The notes under the pieces were generated by a model. That model did no database searches. It was given only the letters and a program-made list of their open reading frames with translations, and was not told where the DNA came from. Source: Hyaloperonospora brassicae (taxonomy: Eukaryota; Oomycota; Peronosporomycetes; Peronosporales; Peronosporaceae). Taken from it: a DNA stretch of 64,000 nt. The DNA lies in NCBI GenBank assembly GCA_947650285.1, contig CANTFL010000851.1:241823-305822 (forward strand). The letters are read 5' to 3'. Shown one piece after another: positions 1-12,094 of the stretch; the first letter of the stretch is position 1; the number at the start of each line of letters is the position of its first letter. A program made the translations under genes and the position numbers.

Positions 1-298
1 ACACTTTAGCTTTCGTAACTTTTGCTATAATAATGCTCCAATCATAAATATTCGTTAGTGATTGGTGAATACAAATTGAATTTGCATTCGATGTCATTTT
101 ACATATATTACGTGGTTGCCTTCTTTTGTAGCGTTTCGAGATCTCTCTTGGTTGATGCATCATGCATTACGCATACGCTTCTACTAAACAATGCGCAGTG
201 GCCACTGACTTCGCTTTATGAAACGTCTGTTTCGATTGTCTCCCACCGACCGGACTAACCGTATGCTATAATAATCGGTGGAACGCGGGATGAACTAC
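1..298. other. AT-rich flank, no gene seen
   Basis: AT-rich sequence left of the first LTR. One 66-codon open frame has no recognisable motif. I see nothing to annotate here. Confidence 0.5.
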
Positions 299-749
299 TG
301 TAGCGAAGGAACACAGCTCATTAAACCAGAGAAAGACTTAACGATCTGCGAGCAACTTTGGTTCAAAGACGCCAACTTGGAGAGTCAACAAGATCAGAGA
401 GCTTACGGTCCCTGTTCCAGGGCACCAAATGATTCAGAGAATCATAGCACAGAGGGATCTAAGAATAGCTGCTTTAACAAGGCGTATGCTAGACTCTTAA
501 CGATCTCAAGACACGTGTCTTTGAGATATCAAAAGGGGAACTGAACTTTATATTTTATTTTACCGAAAGAACACCTAAGACGAGCGTACTTACTCTAGAC
601 ACTAATGTTCTGATCAACACCTTCTAAAAGATCACTTTATTCGGTGGCTGACACACGTCATCCTCCAACAACAGATATAATGTTCTAATATCGTTTTTAT
701 GGGAATCCATGTCTTGTGTAAACCACACACGTTGTGTAACCCCGTTACA
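299..749 (-). repeat. 3' LTR of element 1
   Basis: On the minus strand the LTR starts TGTAACGGGG at 749 and ends CTTCGCTACA at 299, so it has the TG...CA ends of LTRs. The start follows directly on a polypurine tract (minus GGTGGGGGAGAG). The part from 660 to 299 aligns with 7739 to 7371. The outer 90 bp (661-749) is missing from the other copy, probably lost between the two ACGTGTGT direct repeats. Confidence 0.8.
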
Positions 750-767
750 CTCTCCCCCACCATACCG
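750..767 (-). other. Polypurine tract of element 1
   Basis: The plus strand reads CTCTCCCCCACC, so the minus strand is a purine run abutting the TG start of the 3' LTR. This is the expected primer site for plus-strand DNA synthesis. Confidence 0.7.
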
Positions 768-900
768 ACGCTACCTCGAAACCTCAATCGAATTTTTTTC
801 TCGAAGAGGATGGTGTGTGCGCTTAACCGCACGGTTGTTGAAGCATTCGATTAAGGCATTGCCACCTCACGAGTAACGGACTCTTTCGTCTTATCTAGAC

Positions 901-1655
901 CTCAAGGAGAAGTTGAACTATGGTATCGATACCAATGTCCACCACCAAGAAGGGACACTGTCCAACCCATCTGTGGTTGATGCAAAGCCTCTTACAGCAT
1001 CAAAATTCTTCGCCAAACGTGGCGAAGGTAACGCACCCCCGACGTATCATTAAACACTCAACGTAGGCGATGCAATCATCACCAATCCGCTCGATAAACA
1101 ACAGCAATACATATCAAACAAGAAGGGGTTGCTCGGCTCCAAACGCAGCTTGCTGCAACCCTTGAGAGTCGACGTGGCTATGTTGTCACTCCACTTAATT
1201 TGGAAGAACGTATACGCCAAACGGCAGGCCGTTCGTTGGCAACGTGGGCCATTAGCACTGAACCCACATCCTTTGAAGGGCTTGCAAGTCGACAGGAACT
1301 TTGCGAGAAGTACCTGGAGCCTTATTTGACGACTCAAAGTCAATGTAAGCTGCGACTTGACACTCAAGCACGGGGTGCAACGATTCCGCAGATCAAGGGT
1401 GTACCCATCCTCCTATTCGCAGGCGAATCACAGGAGGAAGATGACAATGCGTTTGTTTGCTGATTGCATCACAAACGACACCTCAGCAGCGTGGTAGCTT
1501 TACGAGCAAGTGCCGACGTGGCAGAGGTTTGTCTAGAACGACTGCTTCGGTATGACTACGTCAAGCTTAATCCAGAGGCCAATTGCGAACTCGCACCCGC
1601 CATGCTCCGGCTTTGCCGGCAGTTGTGAGCGCCGTTCAAGCGATGACCAACAACC
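901..1655 (+). pseudogene. Antisense coding-like block of element 1
   Basis: Between the chromodomain end and the 3' LTR of element 1, the strand opposite to pol carries protein-like frames broken by shifts. One possible start is ATG at 916. A frame through 1200-1463 includes NLEERIRQTAGRSLATW, and a later frame near 1540-1627 includes YDYVKLNPEANCELAP. The block lies downstream of all pol domains, so it is not a shadow of pol. I recognise no domain. The position matches the antisense ORF of element 2, although I could not align the two proteins convincingly. It could be an accessory antisense ORF like those of plant Retand/Ogre elements, or chance open frames. Confidence 0.35.
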
Positions 1656-1669
1656 CACATGCTTCCACC

Positions 1670-4600
1670 ACTATCGGTGCGAAGCGTTCTTGTCGCATGG
1701 AGACCCTTGTTGCGATGTTAAAAACACCAAAGACATATGGGCAATCCTGCCGAAAGGGTATCTCAGACTCCATGAGTTTTCCGACTCCGGGTATCCTTGC
1801 CACTTTACCAGATACTCCAACTGACCCTGACAACGACGTCGTATCAGGCGTTTCTCCACATAAATCTGGCAATTTTCTTGCTCATCAATCATCCTCGATG
1901 GTGGTCGATAAACCGAGGGATGAGCTTGAAAAGCTGCGTCAAGAAGTAAGCTGTCCCCGCGAGACATTGGGGGTAAAACCCGGAGTGCGCTCGACGCGAC
2001 GCCAGCTCGTCTTCAGACGGTGGAGTTGGGTAAAACCCGGATGGAGGCTCAGCTTGACATGTTGATTCGGCTCCAGCAGCCGCGGGCAATGCCAAATGTT
2101 GCGGGGCAAGCGCCTCCAAATTCACGTGGGACGAATCCCGATATGGCTTAAGTAAGCCAACGTAGAACACAGGGTGTGTGCGCAGTTCTCGCGGAAGGTT
2201 GAGTGCGTACGCAATTCTCTTCTTAGCGACGACCGTGAATGGTCCAATGAAGCGCGGACGCAACTTTGTCCTAACGACAGCAGACGCTACATCTGTAGGT
2301 GATTTTTAGCACTGAATAGAACTTAGTCTTCGACCTTATAACGTATAATACATCCTCTGTCGTTTGCATCAGCTTTCCCTTTTTGTTTATCTTTGCTATC
2401 AGCCAGTGCGTCACGCACATGTCGTGAGACATTCAATCGTGTTGCGAGAAACTCGCTTGTCCGTATTTGACCAGTAGCAGGACTGAAATTAGCAAGCAGA
2501 TCGGCAACTCCTCCCCCACCAAGCCCTGACCTTGCAGTGGTAGCGTTAATGAACCGCGAGGGTGTGTGAGGCCATTCACGTAGAGCGGTATGTAGCCGGT
2601 GGAGGCACGCACGGCGTTGTTTAACGCAAACATAACGACACAAAGCATCGAACTCCAACGTTTTACAGTTTCGGCGCAAACACCACGCAAGACGTCACCG
2701 ATAATTAGATTCACGCGCTCGATGTGACCATCATTTTACAGATGGCTCGCTGTGGACATGTTCAATCTTGTGCCAAGCACCTTGAAGATGGACTTATAAA
2801 GCTTCCCAGTGAAACGAGTATCTCTATCCGAGACAATTACAAATGCAAACCGTGTTGTCGAAACACTCGATTGGTAAACAGCAAAGCTATAACTTCACCA
2901 TCGATAGAGTCCGGCACCACCGCTATATGAGCCATCTTGATCAAACGGTCAACAAAGATTACAATATTCGTATTGCCACACGAACACTTCAGCAAACCGA
3001 ATAAGAAGCTCATGCTGATGGACTCTTAACACCGTTTGGGTACAGGTATACTAGCTATCGGCGCTGCCGCGTAAGCTGAGGGTTTCACCCGTTGACAAGT
3101 TTTACACGCACGCACATAAGTGCTGAACTATCGATAGTGTTTGGGACGCCAATAGCGTTGACTAACTGAGCCGTAGGTCCTCTCACGACCGAGATGACCA
3201 ATCAACACAGTATCATGTGCATCATATAAATTTCGATATTTTCACTCCTCTTAATGAGAAACAACGATACTAGGAGTATCCTCAGCATCCGTGCTATAGC
3301 ACAACAGGCCTTGATCGATGGAACATCAATGTAGCCTCGCACTTGATCGTTCTGACATTTTTTGTCTGACTCCTTGAACTCGTCGCTCCCAAGAGCATGT
3401 AGCAGAGCTACACATTGTTCATCGTTGGAATATGCCATACGGATGAGATCAGTGTCTGACGACGATAGAGTCATCACACGAGCAAGCTCATAGTCAGGCC
3501 TGCGTGACAACGCATCAGCCAAAGCATTCTTCTTGCCCGGCTTACACTTCACCTCGAAGTTATACTCGGCAAAGAAGGAAAACCAGCGAGGCATTCTCTG
3601 ATAGAGGTGAGGCGACTGGGAGCAGTGCGTAGTGACGCATGATCTGAATCGATCACAAATGGCTTAGAGCCAAACAGATGGACTCTGAATGTGACGATAG
3701 CGTACTCTATTTACAAGTAGCTCTTTGTCATGAGCTGGATAGTCATCTTTAGCAGATTTGATCTATCGAGACTCAAACGCAATGACGCGTTTCCTTCCAT
3801 CCAAGTCTTTCTGTAACAGAGCACTGCCTATGTCAAAGTCAGATGCGTCACAGACGACACTGAAAGTTCGATCAGGATCGGTCAAAGTCAAGATTAGTGC
3901 ATGAAGTAGACTTTAATTTACTACTCGAAAAGCATCATACTCGGTGCTAGTCCAGCACCACTCCACATCCTTTTTAAGGAGATTGGATAGTGCCCGAGCC
4001 ATATCTGCGTAATTTGCACAATACTTGTGTAATCAATTGACAAGGCTAAGCCATTTACGCAAGCCGTTTTAATTCTTTGGAACCAGCCAATCAACTATGG
4101 CTTTCACCTTAGCGGGATCCGCTCTAAGACCCCACCTTCCGATAAAAGCACCCTAAAAGGTAATCCCTTCTGCACCAAAGATGCATTTAGATGCGTTGGC
4201 ATACAACTTATTCGTGCGCATGCACTCGAGCACCTCTCGTAAATGGTCAATGTGATTGTTCACATCCGACCGACCGTCCATAGCACGATTTTGGACAAAG
4301 ATGCCATCAAAGTATGTTTGTGCGCAGCTTCGGTGAGGCCTAAACAACTGCGTCACCAGACGATTAAATGTAGCCGGGGTATTTGATAACCCTTGTGGCA
4401 TAACAAGCCAATACCAGAGCATACCGCTCGGAGTGCTGGCCGCTGTCAGCGGAATATCGCTCTCCCGCTTGAGCAATTGGTGATAACCATTGACGAAGTC
4501 GAGCGCACTGTACATGATGCATCTCAACCTATTGTTCTGAAAACCATCCTTTCTCGTTGTTGGCGTCTGAACCGAAATGGTGACAGCATAAAACTTATTG

Positions 4601-6240
4601 TAAGCATGAACAATGCGCCACTTTACATTAGGCTTCTTGACATAGAATGTCGGTGTGGAATGTGGAGATCTACTCTCACGTATCATTCCTGCCGCGTGCT
4701 TTGCACGAAAGAAGTCGTTAATGGCTTCACAATGTTTCTTAAGTATAGTCCACTGCCACGCAGTATTTAGTTTTAGAAACTAAGTCAATTTCATGAATTA
4801 CACCTCTATCGGGAGGTAAGACTGACGGTGAATGTCACACATCACGTCCTAAAACTCATTCACCAAAGGAAAGTACGGATCCATAGGATCCTTAAGGATC
4901 GCAGATCCACTACGCGGAACAAGTGACGCTCTTGTGTCCTTGAGGACAGACTATTCCAACAACGAGGATGAGTTCAACTCAACATCAGGTCGAATGAGCA
5001 CTAACTCGTACAACTCTCCTGCCTCCAGAGCGTGGCTAAATTCGTCATCAGAAACCTCGTCTAGATGAAATAGAGCATCCAAAAATTTAAGAGTATCGAG
5101 ACTAATATTGCCATCAATCTGGCCAGTAAACCCATTAATAAGTGTATAGTGTGTATTGTTACTACTTTCACTTCGTGACATCCTGGACTTTTGGCGCTTA
5201 ACAGTTTCCACTTAACGCCGGAAACTTCTCTTTAAGGATACCTTACGCCTCTTAGAGATCGGTACAATAGGACCCATGTGGTTGCTTTTTATCTTAGCAC
5301 GCTCTATATGAGAGCTCATGTCTTGAACGACATCTGGTGAAAAGTCACGTAAATCGGACACTTCACCCAGGGGATTTAAACGTACAACTTCACGTTCATT
5401 ATGTGGGCCTAGCCCTAAATGCTTCGAGTTTTTGCCAACCAAGTCAGTAACGACGTTCAGGGAGATCCCGTCGCGGCCGCCCTCACTCGGTATATTTTTA
5501 CGTGCCATCCCCACTCGCATTAGAGCAATCACATTCTTGATGACTCGACCCTAGTCCAACCATGCCTTCAGCATGCAGTAACTCACTATCACAACTAGTA
5601 TCACTCAACAGAGTACGAATCGCTTCACATACGATGAAAGAGCTCCGCTCAATATTCATGTCATTGACATTGGAGTTAATTAAATCGGACATACCAATGT
5701 CCAGCACGTTGACATCCTGTTACAATGACTCACGCTAATAGTACTTTTGTTGACTAGCGGATGTGGGTTCATGACTCTCCGAAACTTCTCTAGGAACAGT
5801 GTGCGTCGCACCTAAGGTCTTCGACCTCCAATCAATCCATGGATCATGGAGTTTAAGTCGGGACATACCTAGGATGAGATCATATATCGAATCCAGATCG
5901 ATGGCGAGGCAGCGTCCAATGCTGTCAAAGTCCGAAAATTTCACACTTCAGTTCGTCGGAGCTTCAGAAATAGTGACGCGACTACCAGCCGCTGAACAAA
6001 CGGTGATTGAGTCGCCCGCATTCACTTTCAGCGCTACAGTGTATCGATGACTTTTCTCAAGGTAACGACGTTGAACATAATTTTATGATGCTCCTGATCT
6101 ATATAAACCGATCAATGCTCCTCAGATCCCTTCACTGTAGCCTCGACGACCAAAATCCAGGCTTCTTTCTACCCTGTGTGCTGACGGGTAAAGAGATCTT
6201 TGAGGATAAGCCCATTTTACTCTACCTTGTAGATAATTGA
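1670..6240 (-). pseudogene. Pol pseudogene of element 1 (PR-RT-RH-IN-chromodomain)
   Basis: Decayed polyprotein on the minus strand. Protease-end remnant at 5944-5735 (DLILGMSRLKLHDPWIDW). Reverse transcriptase at 4686-4153, with the template-grip region SPHSTPTFYVKKP and WLVMPQGLSNTPATFNR, but the catalytic box reads YFDGIF where the family has YxDD, so one metal-binding aspartate is gone. RNase H end at 3594-3202 (PGKKNALADALSRRPDYEL). Integrase at roughly 3180-2323, including KRWSSMLCVVMFALNNAV. The C-terminal GPF module (RPRFIGPFTVVAKK) is at 2263-2170. A chromodomain at 1900-1750 includes EYLVKWQGYPESENSW. Stops and frameshifts separate nearly every block. Confidence 0.9.
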
Positions 6241-6314
6241 CAGACCCTAGTTCTACCCCGGTAGAGCGCTCGCGCCAACTGTGTGTCGGCGTTTCCCCGT
6301 GCCATACCAGATTT

Positions 6315-7312
6315 CTAGTTGGGGCTCGGGTTTTGACTCATCGAAGTATGGCGCTGCTTGTGCAATGGACAGGTAGGATGCAAGTGTCTAGTTATTTCGC
6401 ACGAATGACATCTTCTTACTTCATGTTGTTGCTTCGCAAACTGAAGCTCATCTTCACTTTTGTCCTTAGCATTGATGAGATCCATCGTTTCATGCTTGCA
6501 GTAAGCCGAAGTGTATGTTGAGGTTGCCCTCGCAAAGCTGGGTTGTACCCATTCCAACCAAGTCTGGCCCACTTAAAGTTGTGCTCAGCATTCTAAGAGA
6601 TGCTCACAGCCACTTCAAAGGTAAAGAGATGGACCCGAAAGACTTCGGTTCTGGCCACGCCGGTGCGAAGACCTTCCATAAATGAAGACAGTCACATACA
6701 CTGTCTCAGGGAAAGGTTCGGACTGCATAGAAGCCACTACATTTCTCAACTCTATACATAGTCCGTAAACTCATTCTTACCCTGACGGGTATATACGAAG
6801 CGTGAGCGCAAGCGTTGAGCCTAATTAGGCGGCGATAAAACTCGCAGCAGGTCAAACTTGAGCGAATCTTATGTGGTAAATGCCAAGTCGACAGACGTGC
6901 CGCAAGTCAGAGCCCACTCTCTAGATCTCCCATAGAGCCGAAAGATGGCCAGCGAGATTCACTGATACTCAAGTGAGATTAGGAACGATCTCATGGCCAT
7001 CTCAATCTCACGGATCCAAAGGGTGAGATTTTCTCCCTCCTTCCCGAAGTAATGTGAGACGTCCATTCTAAGGGGACGAGGCTTAGCCTATTCGTCTGGC
7101 ATATCCACAAAGCGTTTTGACATAGCCGACGCTTCTTCGATTAAAGCCTGCTCTACAAGGACCATTTCATACTTCATGAAGGTATCGACACGTGAATTTT
7201 ACACATCGGGACCTTGTGCAGCTAAGGATTCCACATATTCTGGGCCCACGGCCGCGGTCAGCTTATCAAGCGCGAATTTTTGGGCACGAGGGAAGGTTGT
7301 AGATTGTTCCAT
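6315..7312 (-). pseudogene. Gag pseudogene of element 1
   Basis: A minus-strand frame starts with ATG at 7312, 47 bp beyond the primer-binding site, and continues through several in-frame stops. It ends with an intact CCHC zinc knuckle, CHSCEITRHLHPTC, at about 6410-6369 (C-X2-C-X4-H-X4-C), the nucleic-acid-binding motif of retroelement nucleocapsids. The stops exclude a functional Gag. Confidence 0.75.
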
Positions 7313-7358
7313 ACTCTAATAGGATCAGTCATAAGAACTTAGGCGCAGATTGAATACG

Positions 7359-7368
7359 AGTGCTACCA
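7359..7368 (-). other. Primer-binding site of element 1
   Basis: The minus strand reads TGGTAGCACT two bases after the 5' LTR end. It is complementary to a tRNA ending AGTGCTA plus CCA, possibly initiator tRNA-Met. The same ten bases follow the 5' LTR of element 2 at the same spacing. Confidence 0.7.
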
Positions 7369-7370
7369 AG

Positions 7371-7761
7371 TTTAGCGAAGCTACACAGCTCCTTAAGTCA
7401 GAGAAAGACTTAACGCTTTACGAGCAACTTTGGTTCAAAGACGCCAACTTAGAGAGTCAACAAGATCAGAGAACTTACGGTCCCTGTTCCAGGGCACCAA
7501 ACGATTCAGGGTTCATAGCACAGAGGGATCTAAGACTAGCTGCTTTAACAAGGCGTATGCTAGACTCTTAACGATCTCAAGACACGTGTCTTTGAGTGAT
7601 CAAAAGGGTCGCTGAACTTTATATCTTCCTTTATCGAAAAAAAATGTTCCGGGCGAACGAGCTTAATCTAGATCTAGACACTAACCTTTTGATCAACACC
7701 TCCTGAAAGATCACGTAATTCAATGGATGACACACGTCATGTAACGGGGTAGCCCATTACA
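7371..7761 (-). repeat. 5' LTR of element 1, shortened
   Basis: Aligns with 299-660 of the other LTR copy. Its minus-strand start, TGTAATGGGC at 7761, lies inside the first 22 bp of element 2's LTR, so the two elements share one palindromic LTR end. About 70 bp near the start are missing compared with the 3' LTR, and the terminal CA at 7371 has mutated. Confidence 0.7.
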
Positions 7762-8185
7762 TAAAATTGATACAAAGGTATAAATTTTTTGAAAAGTATC
7801 TATTTTGATAATATTCAATTTGCATCACTCGAGAAGAGTGATGTTGTCGTAATAGTACTCCCAAGGGTAATATTCGTGGGTGCTCCACTTCTTGGTTTAT
7901 GTAACGCGCACATCAACCAAACTAACCACCGATCGCTGCTAGACGCGCGCAATGGGTGGTGGGCAGAAGACACACATAGGAGATAGTAGTTTCATACAGC
8001 TGGATTAAGATGAAAGATGATTTAGCAAATAACATAACAATATTAAATAAAGGTTCCGCTTTTATCTCAAGACAGAGCTTCCGGCTTCTGTTTTGTCTTG
8101 GTCTCGCTTTCTCACGCCACGTGTACATGGCGTATGGAGCACGCTACCTTTCTCAGTTATCTGAGCAAGAGCGTGCCCCGTTACA
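7740..8185 (+). repeat. 5' LTR of element 2
   Basis: Starts TGTAACGGGG and ends CCCCGTTACA, so the ends are inverted copies of each other in TG...CA form. It aligns along its length with 15521-15981; a shared landmark is the GCTAGACGCGCGCAATG-like block (GCCAGACGCGCGCAATG in the other copy). It abuts element 1's LTR with no spacer. Confidence 0.9.
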
Positions 8186-8187
8186 CC

Positions 8188-8197
8188 TGGTAGCACT
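8188..8197 (+). other. Primer-binding site of element 2
   Basis: TGGTAGCACT begins two bases after the LTR end. It is the same site and spacing as in element 1, so the two elements probably use the same tRNA primer. Confidence 0.7.
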
Positions 8198-8235
8198 TTG
8201 AAGTCCGTCCAGCGACCACAACCATCTCATCCGAT

Positions 8236-9330
8236 ATGAACATGTTGGATGAGGAAGAGATCTATCACGCCACTCGTGAAGGCTTTAACCATTTGAGTGA
8301 CATATAATGGAGGGCGGCAGAACGAATGCGTTCTACCGTCGGCAAAACCACCGTTAGCGCCATGTTAGAATCCCTTGACAGGTACCAATATCATGCTGCT
8401 ATCGCCAGGTTCATTAAACATGAACTTGGCGCCGAAGGAGAGAAAATAGACTTACTTCACGAGCAAGGATCTCAACAGACAGAGCTGTTGAGACAGAAGC
8501 AATACAATGCTGTTCTAGGCGGGACGACACACACGCGTTGTCTCGAAATCGTGAAATTCGATATCTCCAAGTACAGAGAAGCAAAGAAAGACTCCATGTT
8601 ATTATGGTTCGTCAAAAATATACAGAGCCATACGGGCACGTCGTATCGACGATGAGCAAATGAAACTCACATTTGCTCAAAACTTTCTTGGCAGGACGTG
8701 CCAAGACTCGGACCTTAGGGATAGAGATGAGCGACCTATACGTTTTTGAGTCGCTCGAATCCTTTAAAGCCCGGCTTAAACGAACGTTTGAGCCGTCAAG
8801 GGATGAGTTCACGGCTCGATCAGAGCTCCTGAAACTCAAACAGATAAGCGTGATGTACACGCTTACGCTCAACATATACGACTCCTCGTGAGTAGTATAA
8901 ACACTAATCCAGTACATGAACACACGTTGATTACTGTATTCATGCAAGGGCTCGAAGACGGGCCCGTCAGGAACCACCTGTTTTGCTTAGAGTTGGATAC
9001 GCTTGAACAAGCGATCGCAGCTGCGGAAGAGAAAGTCTTTATCATGATACAGGATCATGATAGTTCGAGACCTTATGGTTTTACTAGGCGACAAGAGACT
9101 GGAGGTCCAGAACCGATAGGCCTCTGTTATGTTGAGAGCAAGAGACATCGCTCTTCAAACAACAAGCGATTGCAGAAGTGCAATCGCTGCCAGAAGTTGG
9201 GACACTACGCTTACGAGTGTAGATCCCCTCGCCTAGTACCTAGCAGTACTGAGCGAAATGTTCGCCCACTGCCAAAGAGGGCAACGGGTGTGGGTCCAGC
9301 GCTGTTGTAAAACTGCAACAGCCAAGCGGG
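8236..9330 (+). pseudogene. Gag pseudogene of element 2
   Basis: The likely start is ATG at 8236 (MNMLDEEEIYHATREGF). Frame changes follow near 8308, 8655 and 8890. Three segments can be joined by eye: 8326-8655, 8673-8891 (AGRAKTRTLGIE, LKRTFEPSRDEFTARSELLK) and 8888-9310 (HEHTLITVFMQGLEDGPVR). The last carries the zinc knuckle CNRCQKLGHYAYEC at about 9180-9222, a perfect C-X2-C-X4-H-X4-C. The middle segments are the capsid-like retrotransposon Gag region. Frameshifts make it non-functional. Confidence 0.85.
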
Positions 9331-9477
9331 CCATCAAAAAATGGTCGAGGTCAGTAAGGGCGGAGCGCCCTAGTGATCCAGCAATCTCAAGAGGATTTGC
9401 AAATTTCTTGACGAAAGTTGCTCCAGATACAAAGTCATTGTGTGTCTCTGCAACTAGTGATGAGATATAACTCCTAA

Positions 9478-9842
9478 CATTGAAGTTAGAAGTGACAAAA
9501 GATGTGTCACTTCGTGCTCTGGTTGACTGTGGGACGTCGAGTATTTTTTAGTTGCCAGTCACCGGAGGATCGTGGGCTCAAGTTCGCTGAGTGCGATATT
9601 CTCCTAACAAGGATGACGGTGCGCCTTGCTACAGGCGCATCGATTGCCTTAAAAAGTGTGTAGTAAGAATCCGCTTCACGTTAGAGGACAAACAATACGA
9701 TGATGATTTCATCGTACTGGACCTCGATAACAAATTTTATGACATCCGTGGATTACCTTGGTTCAGAAGGTACGAGCCAAGGTTGAGCTGGCATCATCGA
9801 TCCGTGAAGATTCCTGCCGCTTTTCATCAAATGGCCATCTAA
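9478..9842 (+). pseudogene. Retropepsin-like protease remnant of element 2
   Basis: The reading begins near LVDCGTSS at about 9520, where retropepsins have D-S/T-G-A, and hits a stop immediately afterwards. The end, YDIRGLPWFRRYEPRLSWHH (9748-9807), is the GxPWL-type end of Gypsy proteases. The catalytic motif is altered and the frame broken. Confidence 0.6.
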
Positions 9843-10267
9843 TGAACGTCATAAAGCGTCCACAAGCGTGTGGATGTACTGCGGGTGAGTGTGATGGCCT
9901 CACTTGCGGTACGGTCGTTAGCACGAATGCACAAGACCTCAGTGTGGCTGATCGCTAGACTGTCGAGCAAGCTCCCGTCGGATGTATATATGTACAGGCA
10001 GCGCCGAATGTCCACTACTCGAATAAGTCGAGTGGACCGGGACATGGATGCATACCAAGCGGGCAACATCCCAGAAAGAAGAAACACGTTGCCACCAAAG
10101 GGCAACACGGCCATCCTAGGTCGACTGGACAGTCAACCGTAGAGGATCAGTCCCTGACTGTGGTTGCATAGCCACAGTCAGACAACGTACAGGGAAGGAT
10201 TCTCTACGTTCAAGAGTAAGGACTTCCTCAAGAGTTACATTCTGAAGGATTAGACTCTCAGCAACCT

Positions 10268-12030
10268 GTGGAAACAAGTTCTCAAGAAGAAAACGAGACG
10301 TTGAACGTCTTGGTCAACGACGGATCAAGCTTAGGCGCTTATACGCTTGATCTGATTGTGCCTCCGAAATTAACTTCGGATATAACTCAATATACAACGC
10401 TAGAATCGAAACGGTTCTTGCGTGATCTGAGTAGTGGCAAAGTCAAGCAGATCTGCATGCTCGTCACAGAGGATGAGTATGTAGCCGATATTCGGTCGGC
10501 AACAGTATTGGCCGAGAATGGATGGGTTCTCAGCAACTCATCGATGGACGGAGGTGTCCTCGATGAGAAGACTCGGATTGAGCGACACACGTCTCAATCC
10601 TGGGAGTTGCTTCAGTAAAATTCAATGTACAAGGATTTGGTCAAATTCAAGGATGTATTCCATGAATCAGTACCATGCAAGCTGCCTAAGGATAAAGGAA
10701 ATCGGCATGAGATCGAGCTCAAACCGGGCTCCTATTGTGTCATTAAGCAGTGACCACTGCCTCGTGAACAGGTATTGGCGATCGACAATTTATTTGCCGA
10801 TCACTTTGCAGCGGACCATGTGAGGGAATCAACATCCCCTCACAGCTCTCCGACCTTCTGTGTGCATATAGTCACAGGAGGATGGCGGATAGTACAGGTA
10901 TACAACAAGCAAAATGCCGCTACGGTACCGACTCAGACGCCTATACCGCGGAAAGATGTAATCATAGATGGTATGTCTAAGAGTAACATCTTCTCGTTCA
11001 TGGATCTTATGCATAGATTCTATCAGATCCTCATGCGTGAGCGGGACATCCCGTACACGGCAGTGATCACCCCCAGCGGCATGCTGTGGAAGTGGCTAGT
11101 GATGCCACAGAGGCTGAGTAACGCCCCTGCAACATTCAACAGATGTGTCGCAAATCTGTTGAGACCGGTGCGGGATTTTGCACCGCTTCACTTTGACGAT
11201 GTGTTCTTCCATATCCGGGCAATGGGCGGTAAAAAGGAAGTTGAAGTTCACAAAACTCACATTCGTCAGGTTCTTCAACTTATGCTTTTGCATAAGTTGT
11301 ACGCCAAACTCAAGAAGTGTATATTCGCGGCTAGCGAAATACCACTTCTTAGGTACATCGTGGGTAAACACGGTGTACGCCCTGATCCCGAAAACATCAA
11401 GGCGAGTTTTGACTGGCCTGTGCCAGTCGATGTCAAGGGACTTCGTAAGTTCGTCGGCCTAGAGGCGTACTTTCACATGTACTCGCGCAACTACGCCGAG
11501 ATGGCTGTACTTCTTTCTTGTTTACTCAAAAAATGTGAAGTGGTCGTGTAACTCTGACTGTCAGCATTCCATTGAAGGTGTCAAGCAAAGATTGATGCAA
11601 TCGCCGATACTGTCGATTGCAGATCAGGACAAACCATTTCATGTGGTCTGCGACGCCAGCAATTTTATGATCTGCTGTGTGTTGATGCGATTTGACACAG
11701 ATGGCGCAGAATAATTTATCTGCTATCAATCGCGTCAGATGCAAGCAGCTGAGCGTAAGTATCCAGTGCATGACAAGGAACTCTTTGCCATGAAGTACTC
11801 GCTGGATAATTTTCGTGTCTATCTCCTGGGAGATAGACCGTGCATCGTTTCCACGGACCATGCGTCACTACGCACGGCCTTAAATTTGTCCACACCTCTC
11901 ACAGAGAATGGCGAGGTGGACTTCTTTCTTCGCGGAGCACAACTTCTCCATCGAATACAAAACAGGACGACTTCATGTCGTCGCTGATGTGCTTCCACGC
12001 CAACCCGGTATCGAGACGGGCGTGCCACTC
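10268..12030 (+). pseudogene. RT-RNase H pseudogene of element 2
   Basis: An upstream linker lies at 10268-10618. Reverse transcriptase is nearly open at 10775-11551: SPHSSPTFCV, then IPYTAVITPSGMLWKWLVMP, then the active-site box HFDDVFF at about 11191, which keeps the two aspartates. It ends LRKFVGLEAYFHMYSRNY. RNase H follows (HVVCDASN at about 11640, YPVHDKELFAMKYSL, VSTDHASLRTA), with an internal stop at 11713 and a frame change before FFAEHNFSIEYKTGRLHVVA at about 11925-11985. The RT catalytic residues survive, but the connecting frame does not. Confidence 0.88.
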
Positions 12031-12094
12031 AACAGTGCGGATAAGCCCACTATTGCGACATTCATAGCCAGTGTCCCATCGTCAACATTATTCG

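Larger units (their letters stand above)
299..7761 (-). mobile_element. Ty3/Gypsy chromovirus, element 1 (decayed)
   Basis: An LTR retrotransposon reading right to left. Seen: LTR copies at both ends (362 bp of clear direct repeat, 299-660 against 7371-7739); a primer-binding site at 7359-7368; a polypurine tract at 750-767; and, in order on the minus strand, gag with a CCHC knuckle, protease remnant, reverse transcriptase, RNase H, integrase, and a chromodomain at the integrase C-terminus. The order PR-RT-RH-IN places it in Ty3/Gypsy and the chromodomain in the chromoviruses. Every domain is broken by stops or frameshifts, so the element is non-autonomous. Its right LTR is fused head to head to element 2. 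No matching target-site duplication is visible (left flank ACTAC). Confidence 0.9.
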
